The translations under genes and the position numbers were made by a program. This document shows, one piece after another, positions 10,772 to 18,540 of a stretch of DNA of 39,404 nt (its first letter is position 1; every line of letters begins with the position of its first letter). The stretch lies in contig JABDBE010000024.1 in assembly GCA_013288805.1 (NCBI GenBank), forward strand, positions 1 through 39,404. Direction: 5' to 3'. Source of the DNA: Acidobacteriota bacterium (lineage in GTDB: Bacteria; Acidobacteriota; Terriglobia; Terriglobales; Acidobacteriaceae). The notes under the pieces were generated by a model. The model was not told where the DNA came from. It worked only from the letters and a program-made list of their open reading frames with translations, and did no database searches.

Positions 10772-12588
10772 AGGTGGTATCCAACATTCGCTCGTCTCTC
10801 CATGTGATCTTGAATCTGCCTCTCGATTACGTCCTGCCGGAAAAGCTCCCCGTGAACCGACACACCGTCCATCAAAACTTGCTGCATGAACGGGCGCAGA
10901 CACCCTCGAAGCCAATCGTGGGCAGGAATATCGAATCCGACCTTCTTCCGTCGAAGCACCGATGCCGGCAGTTTGTCGCGCATCAATTCCTTCAGCAAAA
11001 CTTTCTGCCGCGAGCCACGAATCTTCAGCGATGCGGGCAGGGAAGCGGCAAATTCCACGATGCGATGATCAAGGAACGGCGGCCGCACTTCCAAAGAATG
11101 CGCCATACTCATGCGATCCGCCTTGTTCAGAATATCGTCAGGAAGAAAATATCTTTGATCGAACCACAAAAACGGCGCCAGATCATCGTGCGCCGGAGAC
11201 CGATCGCGGAGTTCGCCCAAAATACGGTCGAGTGCGGGCGGGAGTTCGGAGCGCAGTAGATTGGCCTTCTGCTCCTCGGAAAATGTCCCGTTCCAGTAGA
11301 CGTGTGCGCGATCGAAGGTCATCAGCGAACCTTCGAGAAATCGTTTCAACTGATATTCGAAACTGATTTTCTCGTCGGAAACCGGCCACATCTGCAACGC
11401 GTCGAGCACCAGTTGCAGAGCTTGCCGAGGCAATCTTCTAGCGAGCGCCGCCAAACGATTCGCTCGATGAGTGAGATAGCCGCCAAACAGTTCGTCGGCG
11501 CCCTCGCCGCTCAAGCTAACCGTCGTCTTAGTCCTGCTCAGCTTGGATAGGAACCAAACGGGAAGAGCTCCGGCGTCTGCGGAAGGTTCATCCGAGTAGT
11601 AGGCAAACTCTTCGATCGCACTCCGCAGGTCAACTTCCGGATTGAGATCCAGTTCCGCGTGCTCCGTCTGGTAGCATTGCGCAACCTCGCGAATGTATGC
11701 AGTTTCGTCGAAACTCCGCCCTTGAAACGAAATCGAGAAGGTCTTCAGTGGCGTACCGGATTCAGTCGCCGCGTAGTGCAAAATCGTAGACGAATCGATC
11801 CCTCCGCTAAGCCACATGCCCAGAGGGACATCGGAAATCAGGTGCTCGCGGATCGACTGCCGTAAAAGACCGTCGAGTTCCTCCTTCGCAGATTCCAGCG
11901 TCCGTTCACGAACGACGCCCAGGGGCAAACGCCAGTACGGTTGGGAAGAAACTTTGCCATCCTTCCACTCCAGCCATTGCCCGGGGGGAAGTTTTTCGAC
12001 GCCCTCGACCAGCGTCCACGGACACGGCACATAATTCAACGACAGATAGCAATCGAGTCCGTCCAAGCTCAACCGCCGCTCAATCTCAGGATGGATCAGG
12101 ATCGCCTTCAGTTCGGAGCCGAAGAATAAATCGTCTCCACGTCGCGCGAAGTAAAGCGGCTTGATCCCCATCCGATCGCGAGCCAGCACCAGCCGCTTGG
12201 TCGATTTTGTCCACAACGCGATAGCGAACATGCCGCGCAAACGTGCGAAACATTCTGTATCCCATTCGAGAAATGCGTGAAGAACCGTTTCCGTGTCGCA
12301 GTGCGAATAAAAACGGTGACCCAAGGCTTCTAGTTCTTGCCGAAGCTCTTGGTGGTTGTAGATTTCGCCGTTGAACACGATGGCTACATCGCCATCTTCT
12401 GACAGGATAGGCTGATCGCCGGAGCCGAGGTCGATAATCTTCAGCCTCGTCGCCCCTATCGAGCACACGCTCGACTGGAGCACGCCTTGCTGGTCGGGGC
12501 CGCGGTGAATCAGGGCAGCGGTAGCCTTCCGAATACGATCGGGATCAGGCGCCCAACGTTTGTGGGTGAAACCGACGATTCCACACAA
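10663..12588 (-). CDS. asnB: Asparagine synthetase (glutamine-hydrolysing)
   Basis: A 641-aa two-domain enzyme. Cys2 follows the start directly (MCGIVGF), as needed for the class II glutaminase after Met removal; NGEIYN (73-78) and the CDTE segment (97-100) complete that site. The synthetase half carries the pyrophosphate loop SGGIDSS (261-267) and SGEGADELFGGY. It is of the longer type (above 600 aa) commonly found inside polysaccharide and exosortase-linked clusters, where it may amidate a sugar acid or peptide rather than make free asparagine. Its 3' end overlaps the ArnT-like gene on the same strand. The role in this envelope cluster is inference. Confidence 0.93.
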   Translation of the reverse strand: MCGIVGFTHKRWAPDPDRIRKATAALIHRGPDQQGVLQSSVCSIGATRLKIIDLGSGDQPILSEDGDVAIVFNGEIYNHQELRQELEALGHRFYSHCDTETVLHAFLEWDTECFARLRGMFAIALWTKSTKRLVLARDRMGIKPLYFARRGDDLFFGSELKAILIHPEIERRLSLDGLDCYLSLNYVPCPWTLVEGVEKLPPGQWLEWKDGKVSSQPYWRLPLGVVRERTLESAKEELDGLLRQSIREHLISDVPLGMWLSGGIDSSTILHYAATESGTPLKTFSISFQGRSFDETAYIREVAQCYQTEHAELDLNPEVDLRSAIEEFAYYSDEPSADAGALPVWFLSKLSRTKTTVSLSGEGADELFGGYLTHRANRLAALARRLPRQALQLVLDALQMWPVSDEKISFEYQLKRFLEGSLMTFDRAHVYWNGTFSEEQKANLLRSELPPALDRILGELRDRSPAHDDLAPFLWFDQRYFLPDDILNKADRMSMAHSLEVRPPFLDHRIVEFAASLPASLKIRGSRQKVLLKELMRDKLPASVLRRKKVGFDIPAHDWLRGCLRPFMQQVLMDGVSVHGELFRQDVIERQIQDHMERRANVGYHLWGLMVLFLWMTKWGIQAAAPRETSLWIQEKTGTYI

Positions 12589-12736
12589 GTGCGTGCACCT
12601 CTCCCATTTCGCGAAATCAGCCTGCAGATCGGCCCGCGAAGTCCGCGGTTCCGCAGAAACAAGGCATCGCTAGCTGTTTAGGATGAAACGCAATCCTACC
12701 TTTTTTATGATGCACAATCAAAAGTCCGAGCCTACT

Positions 12737-13111
12737 TTACCGCCGGCCCATGATCACCAAGGCCACGCCAACACACACCAATAGGACGCCCGCCCATCGC
12801 CTGCGGGTGACCCGTTCGCCAAGAAAGAATTTCCCACCCAAAGCGCCGCCAGCGTAGCTCAGTGCCGTAACCGGAACCACTAAACTGACATTTTCCATCG
12901 ATAGAACAGCCAACAGCGCGAAGAACGCCGTCCCCATCAGCGTCACCCCGACCCACATCCACAGGACTCGCAACGCACGCGCGAAAACGCCAATCAGCGC
13001 CGCCGGCCGAAAGTCCTTGACCTCGCCCACTGCTTTCATGGCGCGGCTGATGCAGAGCTCGCCTCCCGTCCCGGCGCCAATAATCAGCAGATAAAAAATA
13101 ACCTCGCGCAC
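12737..13111 (-). CDS. Half-size EamA/SMR-family membrane protein (second of pair)
   Basis: A 124-aa protein with four predicted membrane helices, ending in the basic tail IMGRR. The pattern 'vvPvtALSYaGGALGGKFFLGERVTRRRWAGV' is the EamA/DMT half-repeat (Pro/Gly-rich helix 3, then E-R-x-T-x-x-x-W-x-G-V). It starts with GTG directly after the TAA stop of its neighbour, with no spacing. Such side-by-side four-helix pairs work as heterodimers, as in ArnE/ArnF, which flips undecaprenyl-phosphate-aminoarabinose. An ArnT-like transferase downstream on the same strand makes a sugar-lipid flippase role attractive, but a small-multidrug exporter cannot be excluded. Confidence 0.82.
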   Translation of the reverse strand: MREVIFYLLIIGAGTGGELCISRAMKAVGEVKDFRPAALIGVFARALRVLWMWVGVTLMGTAFFALLAVLSMENVSLVVPVTALSYAGGALGGKFFLGERVTRRRWAGVLLVCVGVALVIMGRR

Positions 13112-13525
13112 TTAGCTCGACTCCGTGGTGCGCGGCGGCGTGTGTCCAACCACCAGCACGCCAAGGCAAATGACCAGCACGCCCAGCCATCGCAGAGGGG
13201 TGACTACTTCGCGCAGCATGAAATGAGCCAGCAGGGCCACCATTCCGTACGCCACCGCCGACGCTGGTTGCACGTAGCTGTAATCTGCCCACGACAGCAC
13301 CAGCGTGTACGCCACAAAGAACGTAATCAGAGACCCGATGCCCAGCCAGATCGTGCCCGAGGTGAGCACGCGAGCCAGCAGATCAATCGTCTCGGCCGGC
13401 GTTCCCAAGCTCGTCGGGCCAATCCGCTTCATGCCTTTTCCCAGCAGCACATTACCCAGCGGGCCAAAGATCACCATCAACAGGATCAACAGGTAGGTCT
13501 TGAAGTGCAAATTGGAAGACTTCAT
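13112..13525 (-). CDS. Half-size EamA/SMR-family membrane protein (first of pair)
   Basis: A 137-aa four-helix membrane protein, homologous in layout to the next gene: hydrophobic segments at about 8-28, 50-72, 80-102 and 108-127, with the helix-3/4 signature VQPASAVAYGMVALLAHFMLREVVTPLRWLGV. An alternative promoter frame runs across it but has no protein character. The two genes abut without a gap and are surely one unit. The pair resembles the ArnE/ArnF or EmrE-like drug/metabolite group. ATG at 13525 follows GGAG-like purines (from GGAGGGTCC). Substrate unknown. Confidence 0.82.
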   Translation of the reverse strand: MKSSNLHFKTYLLILLMVIFGPLGNVLLGKGMKRIGPTSLGTPAETIDLLARVLTSGTIWLGIGSLITFFVAYTLVLSWADYSYVQPASAVAYGMVALLAHFMLREVVTPLRWLGVLVICLGVLVVGHTPPRTTESS

Positions 13526-13639
13526 GCGGGATCAGGACCCTCCGCATGATTGAGACAAAAACGATTGGGCATTTATTTATGTTACTTGATTTTCCGCGAT
13601 GGCCCAAGTTCCAGCGAGGATGCCGAGGGTGCTTTGTGT

Positions 13640-13675
13640 AACTTCGTGTCCTTTGTGGTTGACGAATCTGGTGCA
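13640..13675. repeat. Dispersed intergenic repeat, 'TCCTTTGTGG' type (copy 1)
   Basis: The string around GTGTCCTTTGTGGTTG recurs, with one or two changes, at about 18265-18292 (CATGTCCTTTGTGGTGG). Both copies lie in gaps between genes and share the flanking C-T-T-C-[GA]-T-G word. Only two copies can be seen in this window; a genome-wide family is inferred. Confidence 0.5.
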
Positions 13676-13688
13676 GGCAACAAAAATC

Positions 13689-13763
<75 letters not shown>

Positions 13764-13834
13764 TCGGCAGCCTCGATTATAAACAAGCCGACACTTCACA
13801 GCAACGGCGAGCTCGCCTCGAACGCTATTGCCAT

Positions 13835-14332
13835 TCAACGCTGAGCGCCCTGATCGTAAGAAGTAAGGAACTCCGCAACGTCGCGCCTGCCAGTCAATCT
13901 ACGGACCGGCACGTCCGGTCCATAACGAACTCTAAGCGCTTCAATGCGCGGCCGGTTGACCCGGTCAAATTTCCGGATGAAGGCCAGCACCTCGCCGAGC
14001 TTGCCGACCCGATGCGCTTCACCGCTTTTCAACACCCGCGTGATTGCACGCCATGCACAGGATACTTTTGAACCTTCGAGCCAAATCACCAGAGTGGCCC
14101 GCGGCAATCGGATATCGAAGCTCGCCACGGCAAAATTACCGTCGCTAATCCACTCGTCTCCCGCGTGTGCTTTCTCTAGCAAGGTCCGAAAAGTGGGAAC
14201 GTCTTTCTCTTGCCGAGGAGGCTGCCAGATGGCATCCAGACAGATAACGGGCGCGCCTGTTCGTTCGCCAAGCTGTCGCGCCAACGTAGTCTTGCCGCTG
14301 CGTGCGCAACCCAAGATGACGATTCGCGCCAT
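13835..14332 (-). CDS. Small P-loop kinase, FlaR/adenylate-kinase-like
   Basis: A protein of about 165 aa. The Walker A motif is at the very start (GCARSGKTTLARQLGE), the LDAIWQ segment that follows the first helix is typical of the 'DNA topology modulation protein FlaR' and related small nucleotide kinases, and a mid-region DGNF (WISDGNF) matches the substrate or Walker B-like region of that group. Two in-frame ATG codons (14338 and 14332) differ by two residues; the second gives the usual MARIVILG start. Substrate unknown. It sits between tRNA-Gly and tryptophan dioxygenase, with no evident functional link. Confidence 0.75.
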   Translation of the reverse strand: MARIVILGCARSGKTTLARQLGERTGAPVICLDAIWQPPRQEKDVPTFRTLLEKAHAGDEWISDGNFAVASFDIRLPRATLVIWLEGSKVSCAWRAITRVLKSGEAHRVGKLGEVLAFIRKFDRVNRPRIEALRVRYGPDVPVRRLTGRRDVAEFLTSYDQGAQR

Positions 14333-14353
14333 GACCATTGGCTACCACAGAAT

Positions 14354-15082
14354 TTAGTACGCGCAGCCCGCCTTAGGCTTCAGCATGGCTTCGTTCGCCT
14401 TGGCCGTGATCTGGTTTCGCACATCCCAGAGTTCCTTGTAGAAAAGGTGCTCCATCCTTTGATGGAGAACCTCGACCGGCGTTCCCATCGTGCCGATCAC
14501 GCCGCCGCCGATAATTCTCTGCGCCAGTTTGAGATGATGAAAGCGAAAAAGGTGTATGCGTTCGTCAAAATCCAGAAGACATTCCGCCACATCGTGCAGG
14601 CCGAAGAATTCATCATGCCGCCGGTAAACGTCATCCACGCTGAGGTTCGCTTTGCGCAGTTGGGCATGGAAACTTTCGCCAAGCCGAGGGCCAATATGAA
14701 GCATGGAAAGAAATCCCGGCGAATCCAACCCACTCCCGTGTCCTAATCCAGCGCGGATAATGTGGTAGTCATAAGGGGTGATGGTTTCCAGCACATGCTG
14801 CATGGAAATCGGATACTCCAGCATCTGGTTGGCGCGGCGAATCAAACGCGCAGCATTCGAGAACTCACCTTCGTCGATGTGCAGCCTCGCGCGGTCCAGT
14901 TCCCACGCAATCCCTTTCAGCAGCAGCTCAGAGGCTTGATGCACCACCTGAAACGTCATTTCATCTTTATGCAGAAAGTCTTCGGGAAGCTTTTGCAGCG
15001 CCAGCAACTCATCCGTGTGCAAGTAACGCTCATAGTCCGAAGCCCCCTTGCCCGGCAATATCGGTTTTTTCAAATCGTCCAT
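14354..15082 (-). CDS. kynA: Tryptophan 2,3-dioxygenase
   Basis: A 242-aa haem dioxygenase that opens the indole ring of L-tryptophan to N-formylkynurenine, the first step of the kynurenine route. Family residues are visible: H48 (FQVVHQASEL, the active-site His), R110 (YHIIRAGLGHGSG, substrate carboxylate), H183 (FHHLKLAQRIIG, proximal haem ligand by alignment with the well-studied enzyme) and GTMGTPVE (197-204). It is a little short but keeps all core motifs. The start at 15082 has GGAGA about nine bases upstream. No kynureninase or formamidase lies nearby. An ABC ATPase gene ends 43 nt upstream on the same strand. Confidence 0.92.
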   Translation of the reverse strand: MDDLKKPILPGKGASDYERYLHTDELLALQKLPEDFLHKDEMTFQVVHQASELLLKGIAWELDRARLHIDEGEFSNAARLIRRANQMLEYPISMQHVLETITPYDYHIIRAGLGHGSGLDSPGFLSMLHIGPRLGESFHAQLRKANLSVDDVYRRHDEFFGLHDVAECLLDFDERIHLFRFHHLKLAQRIIGGGVIGTMGTPVEVLHQRMEHLFYKELWDVRNQITAKANEAMLKPKAGCAY

Positions 15083-15125
15083 GCTACTTATCTCCAGATA
15101 ACGGCGAACCAACTTGCGTGACTGA

Positions 15126-15836
15126 TTAGTTCTTTGCTCCGGTCCACTGCGGATCTTTTTCCGGCGTCACGATCTCGCCATCGCGCATGTGAATAATACG
15201 GTCCCCATAGCTGGCAGCCTCCGGGTTATGCGTAATCATGAGCACGGTCTGGCCGAGTTCCCGGTTTGAGTGCCGCAGCACATCGAGGACAATCACCGAG
15301 TTCTTCGAATCCAGATTGCCCGTGGGTTCGTCTGCCAGCACGATCGCCGGCTTGTTGATCAGCGCCCGTGCCAGCGCGACCCGCTGCTGTTCGCCTCCAG
15401 ACAGCTCCGAGGGCCGATGCTGCAGGCGTTTCTCCAAACCCAGCAGGCCCACGATCTTGTCGAAATACGCCGCATCGCGATTTCCATTAGCCCCGGCAAT
15501 GTCCACCGCGATATTGATGTTCGAACGCGCATCGAGTGTGGGCAGCAGGTTGAACTTCTGGAATACGAATCCGATTTTGCGTTTACGCAAGCGGGTGCGT
15601 TCCGCATCAGAAAGTTGCGCGAAGTCGTCTCCATCGATGATTACGTGGCCCGAGTCAGCGCGAGCCAGACCACCCAAAAGATAAAAAAGCGTCGACTTGC
15701 CGCTACCCGAAGGGCCGACCACGCTCACGAACTCACCCTTCTGCACGCTGAAGGAAATCCCGCGCAACGCGGGCACTTCCACCTTGCCCACGCGGTACGT
15801 CTTGTGCACATCCACGGCTTCGATGAGAACTGCCAT
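15126..15836 (-). CDS. ABC transporter ATP-binding protein, LolD/MacB-like
   Basis: A 236-aa ATPase with Walker A GPSGSGKST (41-49), Q-loop Q93, signature LSGGEQQRVALARA (145-158) and Walker B IVLADEPTGNLD (165-176). The T-G-N-L-D run and the 'vpaLrgisF' start place it in the LolD/MacB/FtsE (type VII) group, which drives lipoprotein release or mechanotransmission in the envelope. An in-frame extension to 15938 is not conserved in style; the start at 15836 gives the usual MAVLIEA. No MacB-type permease is adjacent: upstream is a non-coding gap and downstream is tryptophan dioxygenase. The partner must lie elsewhere. Confidence 0.92.
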   Translation of the reverse strand: MAVLIEAVDVHKTYRVGKVEVPALRGISFSVQKGEFVSVVGPSGSGKSTLFYLLGGLARADSGHVIIDGDDFAQLSDAERTRLRKRKIGFVFQKFNLLPTLDARSNINIAVDIAGANGNRDAAYFDKIVGLLGLEKRLQHRPSELSGGEQQRVALARALINKPAIVLADEPTGNLDSKNSVIVLDVLRHSNRELGQTVLMITHNPEAASYGDRIIHMRDGEIVTPEKDPQWTGAKN

Positions 15837-15914
15837 CCAAATAATCGATATTACACGAAGCCCGAGTCGCCAGCAGACCCTCGCGGTATACAGTTTCCTT
15901 AGCCGGCTAACATT

Positions 15915-15982
15915 GTCATCCCGACCGGAGCCTCTCATTCGCGAAGGGAATAAGTAGCGAAGTGGAGGGACCTGCTGTTTTG
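15915..15982. repeat. Dispersed intergenic repeat, 'TCATCCCGA...GAGGGACCTGC' type (copy 1)
   Basis: In the 236-nt gap upstream of the ABC ATPase. It begins TCATCCCGA and ends GGAGGGACCTGC. A shorter related copy is at 26762-26810 (TCATCCCGAGCA...GCAGCGAGGGATC). Elements of this wording are frequent in acidobacterial genomes from memory; here the call rests on two related copies in non-coding DNA. Confidence 0.4.
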
Positions 15983-16072
15983 CGCACGCTACTCAAATAC
16001 CGAAAATGTCTGGCAAGAAGAAGTTCGAGAGTTACCGGCGCCGCTTCTCTGGTCATGCGCGAAGGCCAGGAG

Positions 16073-16669
16073 TCAGTCCCTATAGGACAACCAGATGTAA
16101 GATACCTTCCCGTTACGTATCCCAAACTTGGCTAAGCTGAGATCTCCCATCGCCGCTCCCGCCCCGTACTGCAGTTCTTTTTCACCCAGGTCTGGCAACG
16201 TGTCGCCCTTTTGGTAGCCTTTGACAAGCTCCCGGTACGTCTTGGAATCCGGTTTTCCCTCCCGCGAAGGCTTTCCGTAGGCGTGCAAGACATCTTGCTC
16301 CGAGCTTCCAAGCCCGATTCCTTCGGGAGTTCTCCATCGGTTCAGATTGTCGGCCGTCGACGCTGTCGCCATGTGCATGCAGTTTGGAAAATCGGAAAGT
16401 AAAGCGGCGTCGACAGTGGGAGGAACTCCCTCAGCGGACAGTAAGTAAAGAAACACTCCATGATCCTGAGATTCGTAACAATACGGCGCGAATTCAGAGT
16501 TCCTTGGCGCCGGCCCCAGTTGCTTGATCAACTGGCTGATCACTGCGTCCCGGTTGAGGCAATAGGGCCCAAGGCATCTTGGGCCGGTGTATTTCTGAGC
16601 GCTGGCCAGACTGGAAGCCGAAAGCGTCGTGATCAAAAGAATCGCTCTAAGCACGAAGCTCCCATTCAC
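16073..16669 (-). CDS. Secreted protein of unknown function
   Basis: A 198-aa exported protein. Residues 1-24 are a clear signal peptide with an Ala-x-Ala-like cleavage region (SSLASAQK). The mature part has four to five cysteines in the first half (RCLGPYCLN, PYCYES, FPNCMH), which could make disulfides, and a repeated 'G.G.s..dvl..yGkPsre' segment (about 118-135) of the kind found in small lipoprotein and outer-membrane assembly-like folds. I cannot name a family. It lies 12 nt downstream of a receiver-domain gene on the same strand, so the two are probably co-transcribed. Confidence 0.75.
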   Translation of the reverse strand: MNGSFVLRAILLITTLSASSLASAQKYTGPRCLGPYCLNRDAVISQLIKQLGPAPRNSEFAPYCYESQDHGVFLYLLSAEGVPPTVDAALLSDFPNCMHMATASTADNLNRWRTPEGIGLGSSEQDVLHAYGKPSREGKPDSKTYRELVKGYQKGDTLPDLGEKELQYGAGAAMGDLSLAKFGIRNGKVSYIWLSYRD

Positions 16670-16681
16670 TGTTCAATTAGA

Positions 16682-17104
16682 TCAGGCTGCGCTGGTTTGA
16701 GAAGGAGATGGCGCTATTTGCGCGGGCGCACGCTTCGGACCGCGCTTCCGAACCAGCAATAAGCGGATGCGCTCCAGCAACTCAGCGGGCGCGTACATTC
16801 CTTTCGGCAGAAAAACGTCAGCCTTGCTGTCACGATCGTAGATTTTGACCTTGCCCGACAAAAGAATTACTGGAGTCTGTGGCGAAAGGCCTTTGATCTC
16901 TTCGATCAGCTTGGTTCCGTCCAGCCCAGGCATGATCAGATCGGTCAGGACGAGGTCGACACCACCCTTCTTGAATCGCTCCAGGGCTTCCTCGCCGCCG
17001 GTGCAAGAGACCACGCGATAGCCCCGCGTTTCCAGCATAACCTTACGGATGGAGAGCGACTGTTCGTTATCGTCGACGCAGAGGATGGTTCTTTTTGGTT
17101 TCAT
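16682..17104 (-). CDS. Single-domain response regulator
   Basis: A 140-aa receiver domain. Acidic pocket D11-D12, acceptor D55 (LTDLIMPGLDG), S83 in the T/S position and K101 (FLPKGMY) are all in place. The C-terminal about 25 residues are basic then Ser/Pro/Gln-rich and do not form an output domain. It is followed after 12 nt by the secreted unknown protein. No kinase is adjacent. It differs clearly in sequence from the CheY-like regulator at 5 kb (more like NtrC/hybrid-type receivers). Confidence 0.9.
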   Translation of the reverse strand: MKPKRTILCVDDNEQSLSIRKVMLETRGYRVVSCTGGEEALERFKKGGVDLVLTDLIMPGLDGTKLIEEIKGLSPQTPVILLSGKVKIYDRDSKADVFLPKGMYAPAELLERIRLLLVRKRGPKRAPAQIAPSPSQTSAA

Positions 17105-17313
17105 TCTTGTTTCCGAAACGACATGCCAGTCCAGCCCGTGAGCCCGGGGAAATCCGAAAACTTTCCTGATAGAGAATTCAGAGCGAGAAGAATCGTAAAG
17201 GCGAACTCATCAGATGTAAAGTGCCGCCGATGCTAATGGGAGAATCGAACCATTGAAAAATCTCTGCACTTGTGCATGGCGTCATTTTTCCTGCACATTT
17301 GCGCACTGCGCTC

Positions 17314-18204
17314 TCAGAAAGTAACTTCTCCGCGGATCACCTCGACAACATTTCCACCGACACGCACATTAACCACTCTGTCATCCCGCCGTGACGCGCG
17401 CACAAAAATTCGGCTGGGACGTTTCATCTCCACTCCTTGTTCGATCAATACGCGCTCCTCCGGTTGTGCGACGCCATTCGCGACCATCCATGCCGCCGCG
17501 CATCCCGCCGCGGATCCCGTCGCTGGATCCTCGCCGTTGTAAAATATCATTCGCGCGTGCAGTCGGGCTGCGGGGTCCACCGTCTCACGACTGACGAAAT
17601 AGAAAAACTTTCCTCCCGAACGCTCCAGATATTCTTCTGAGCCTTTTATGTCCACACGGAGATTGCGCATGATCTCCAGTCCTCGCAGCGGAACCACGGT
17701 GAAGGGCAGGCCAGTGGAAATTGTCTCAATGGGCAGGGAAGGGTCGGTATCGCCGTCCCGCAGACCAATCGCACGCACCACGGCTTCGCGATCATGCCGC
17801 GGACCGAACTCGGGATTGACCTGGGTCATCTCGCCGAAAACCGGCTGTCCAGGCTTTTCCTCAAACTGTATTGGAACCTTGCCCACATTGAGGTCGAGCA
17901 CGATTTCACGGGCACCCGACGACCCACGTAATTGAAATGCGGTTCCTAGGGTCGGGTGACCCGCGAACGGCAACTCCTCCTGCACCGTGAAAATTCGCAC
18001 TCGCACACCGCGCTCCCGTTCGATCGATGGCTCGCGTGGCAGAATAAATGTGGTCTCAGACAGATTCATCTCCCGCGCCAGTGCCTGCATTTCCTGGTCG
18101 CTGAGGCCGCGGCCGTCGAGAAAGACCGCGACAGAATTTCCCTCAAAAGCCCGCGTGGTGAAGACGTCCAAGTGCACGAACTGAAGCCGCCGTAGTTCCG
18201 CCAT
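17314..18204 (-). CDS. PhzF-family isomerase
   Basis: A 296-aa protein of the PhzF/diaminopimelate-epimerase fold. The N-terminal signature is typical: HLDVFTTRAFEGNSVAVF, then MNLSETTF with the catalytic Glu (E50). The second-half signature DPATGSAAGCAAAWM is also diagnostic. PhzF proper isomerises dihydro-hydroxyanthranilate in phenazine synthesis, but no other phenazine genes are here, so this is one of the many family members with unknown substrate. ATG at 18204 begins the first strand directly; the open frame to 18249 is not needed. Stand-alone gene. Confidence 0.9.
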   Translation of the reverse strand: MAELRRLQFVHLDVFTTRAFEGNSVAVFLDGRGLSDQEMQALAREMNLSETTFILPREPSIERERGVRVRIFTVQEELPFAGHPTLGTAFQLRGSSGAREIVLDLNVGKVPIQFEEKPGQPVFGEMTQVNPEFGPRHDREAVVRAIGLRDGDTDPSLPIETISTGLPFTVVPLRGLEIMRNLRVDIKGSEEYLERSGGKFFYFVSRETVDPAARLHARMIFYNGEDPATGSAAGCAAAWMVANGVAQPEERVLIEQGVEMKRPSRIFVRASRRDDRVVNVRVGGNVVEVIRGEVTF

Positions 18205-18264
18205 TGTTCGATAATTGTACCGTCTGGCATGAATGTAGACTTGCGGCACTTAAGTTTTCCTTTG

Positions 18265-18292
18265 CGGACCTTCATGTCCTTTGTGGTGGCTG
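18265..18292. repeat. Dispersed intergenic repeat, 'TCCTTTGTGG' type (copy 2)
   Basis: Close relative of the repeat at 13640-13675: both carry TGTCCTTTGTGGT followed by a G-rich word and lie in gaps between genes. Only the core of about 20 bases is alike. Confidence 0.45.
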
Positions 18293-18307
18293 ATGTTTCC
18301 GCAGCCG

Positions 18308-18336
18308 TTGACTGGATTCTAGCTGCCGCGTATCCT
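18308..18336 (+). promoter_or_regulatory. Sigma-70-type promoter of peroxiredoxin leader
   Basis: TTGACT (18308-18313) and TATCCT (18331-18336) are separated by exactly 17 bp. The -35 box matches five of six consensus bases and the -10 box four of six, including the first T-A and last T. Transcription would begin near 18343, giving a leader of about 200 nt before the peroxiredoxin ATG. Confidence 0.5.
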
Positions 18337-18342
18337 GATGAG

Positions 18343-18470
18343 TGTATTAATGTATGAGCTTCCGCTCCACGCTTCGGCCTCTTCGTTGTTGTGTGTCGGC
18401 CTTTGCGTGTGGGTAGTGCGGACTGGTTCTCTCACACCCACCTGACGAACTGAAGGTGGGTTTCCTTTTT
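18343..18470 (+). ncRNA. Candidate structured leader or small RNA with terminator, upstream of peroxiredoxin
   Basis: No protein frame fits here. The segment ACCCACC (18436-18442) can pair with GGTGGGT (18455-18461) to form a hairpin followed by TTTCCTTTTT, a terminator shape. The same segment can instead pair with the upstream GTGGGT (18409-18414). Two exclusive hairpins are the layout of a transcription attenuator. Since the nearest upstream gene points the other way, the alternative is an independent small RNA of about 128 nt ending here; a 6S-like RNA was considered because of the 3' hairpin style, but I cannot confirm it. Confidence 0.4.
18437..18470 (+). terminator. Rho-independent terminator-like hairpin, 71 nt before peroxiredoxin
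   Basis: Stem CCCACC/GGTGGG with an extra A-T pair, 12-nt loop, then TTTCCTTTTT. It lies between a promoter-like site and the peroxiredoxin start rather than after a gene. Confidence 0.55.
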
Positions 18471-18540
18471 ATGACTGAGACACTACCTTAAAAGCCGCGG
18501 CGGGTCCCGACTAACCCTATTCACTAAGGAGAGATTAATT

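Noticed and set aside
12732-13292. A 186-codon minus-strand frame overlapping the EamA pair
   Set aside because: It is a frame-shifted shadow of the two membrane proteins, with composition unlike a real protein.
17314-18204. Phenazine biosynthesis cluster
   Set aside because: Only a PhzF-family gene is present; such proteins are widespread without phenazine production.
18343-18470. 6S RNA call for the leader upstream of peroxiredoxin
   Set aside because: The 3' hairpin is suggestive, but the long closing stem and central bulge of 6S could not be laid out by eye, so it is given only as an unclassified RNA candidate.
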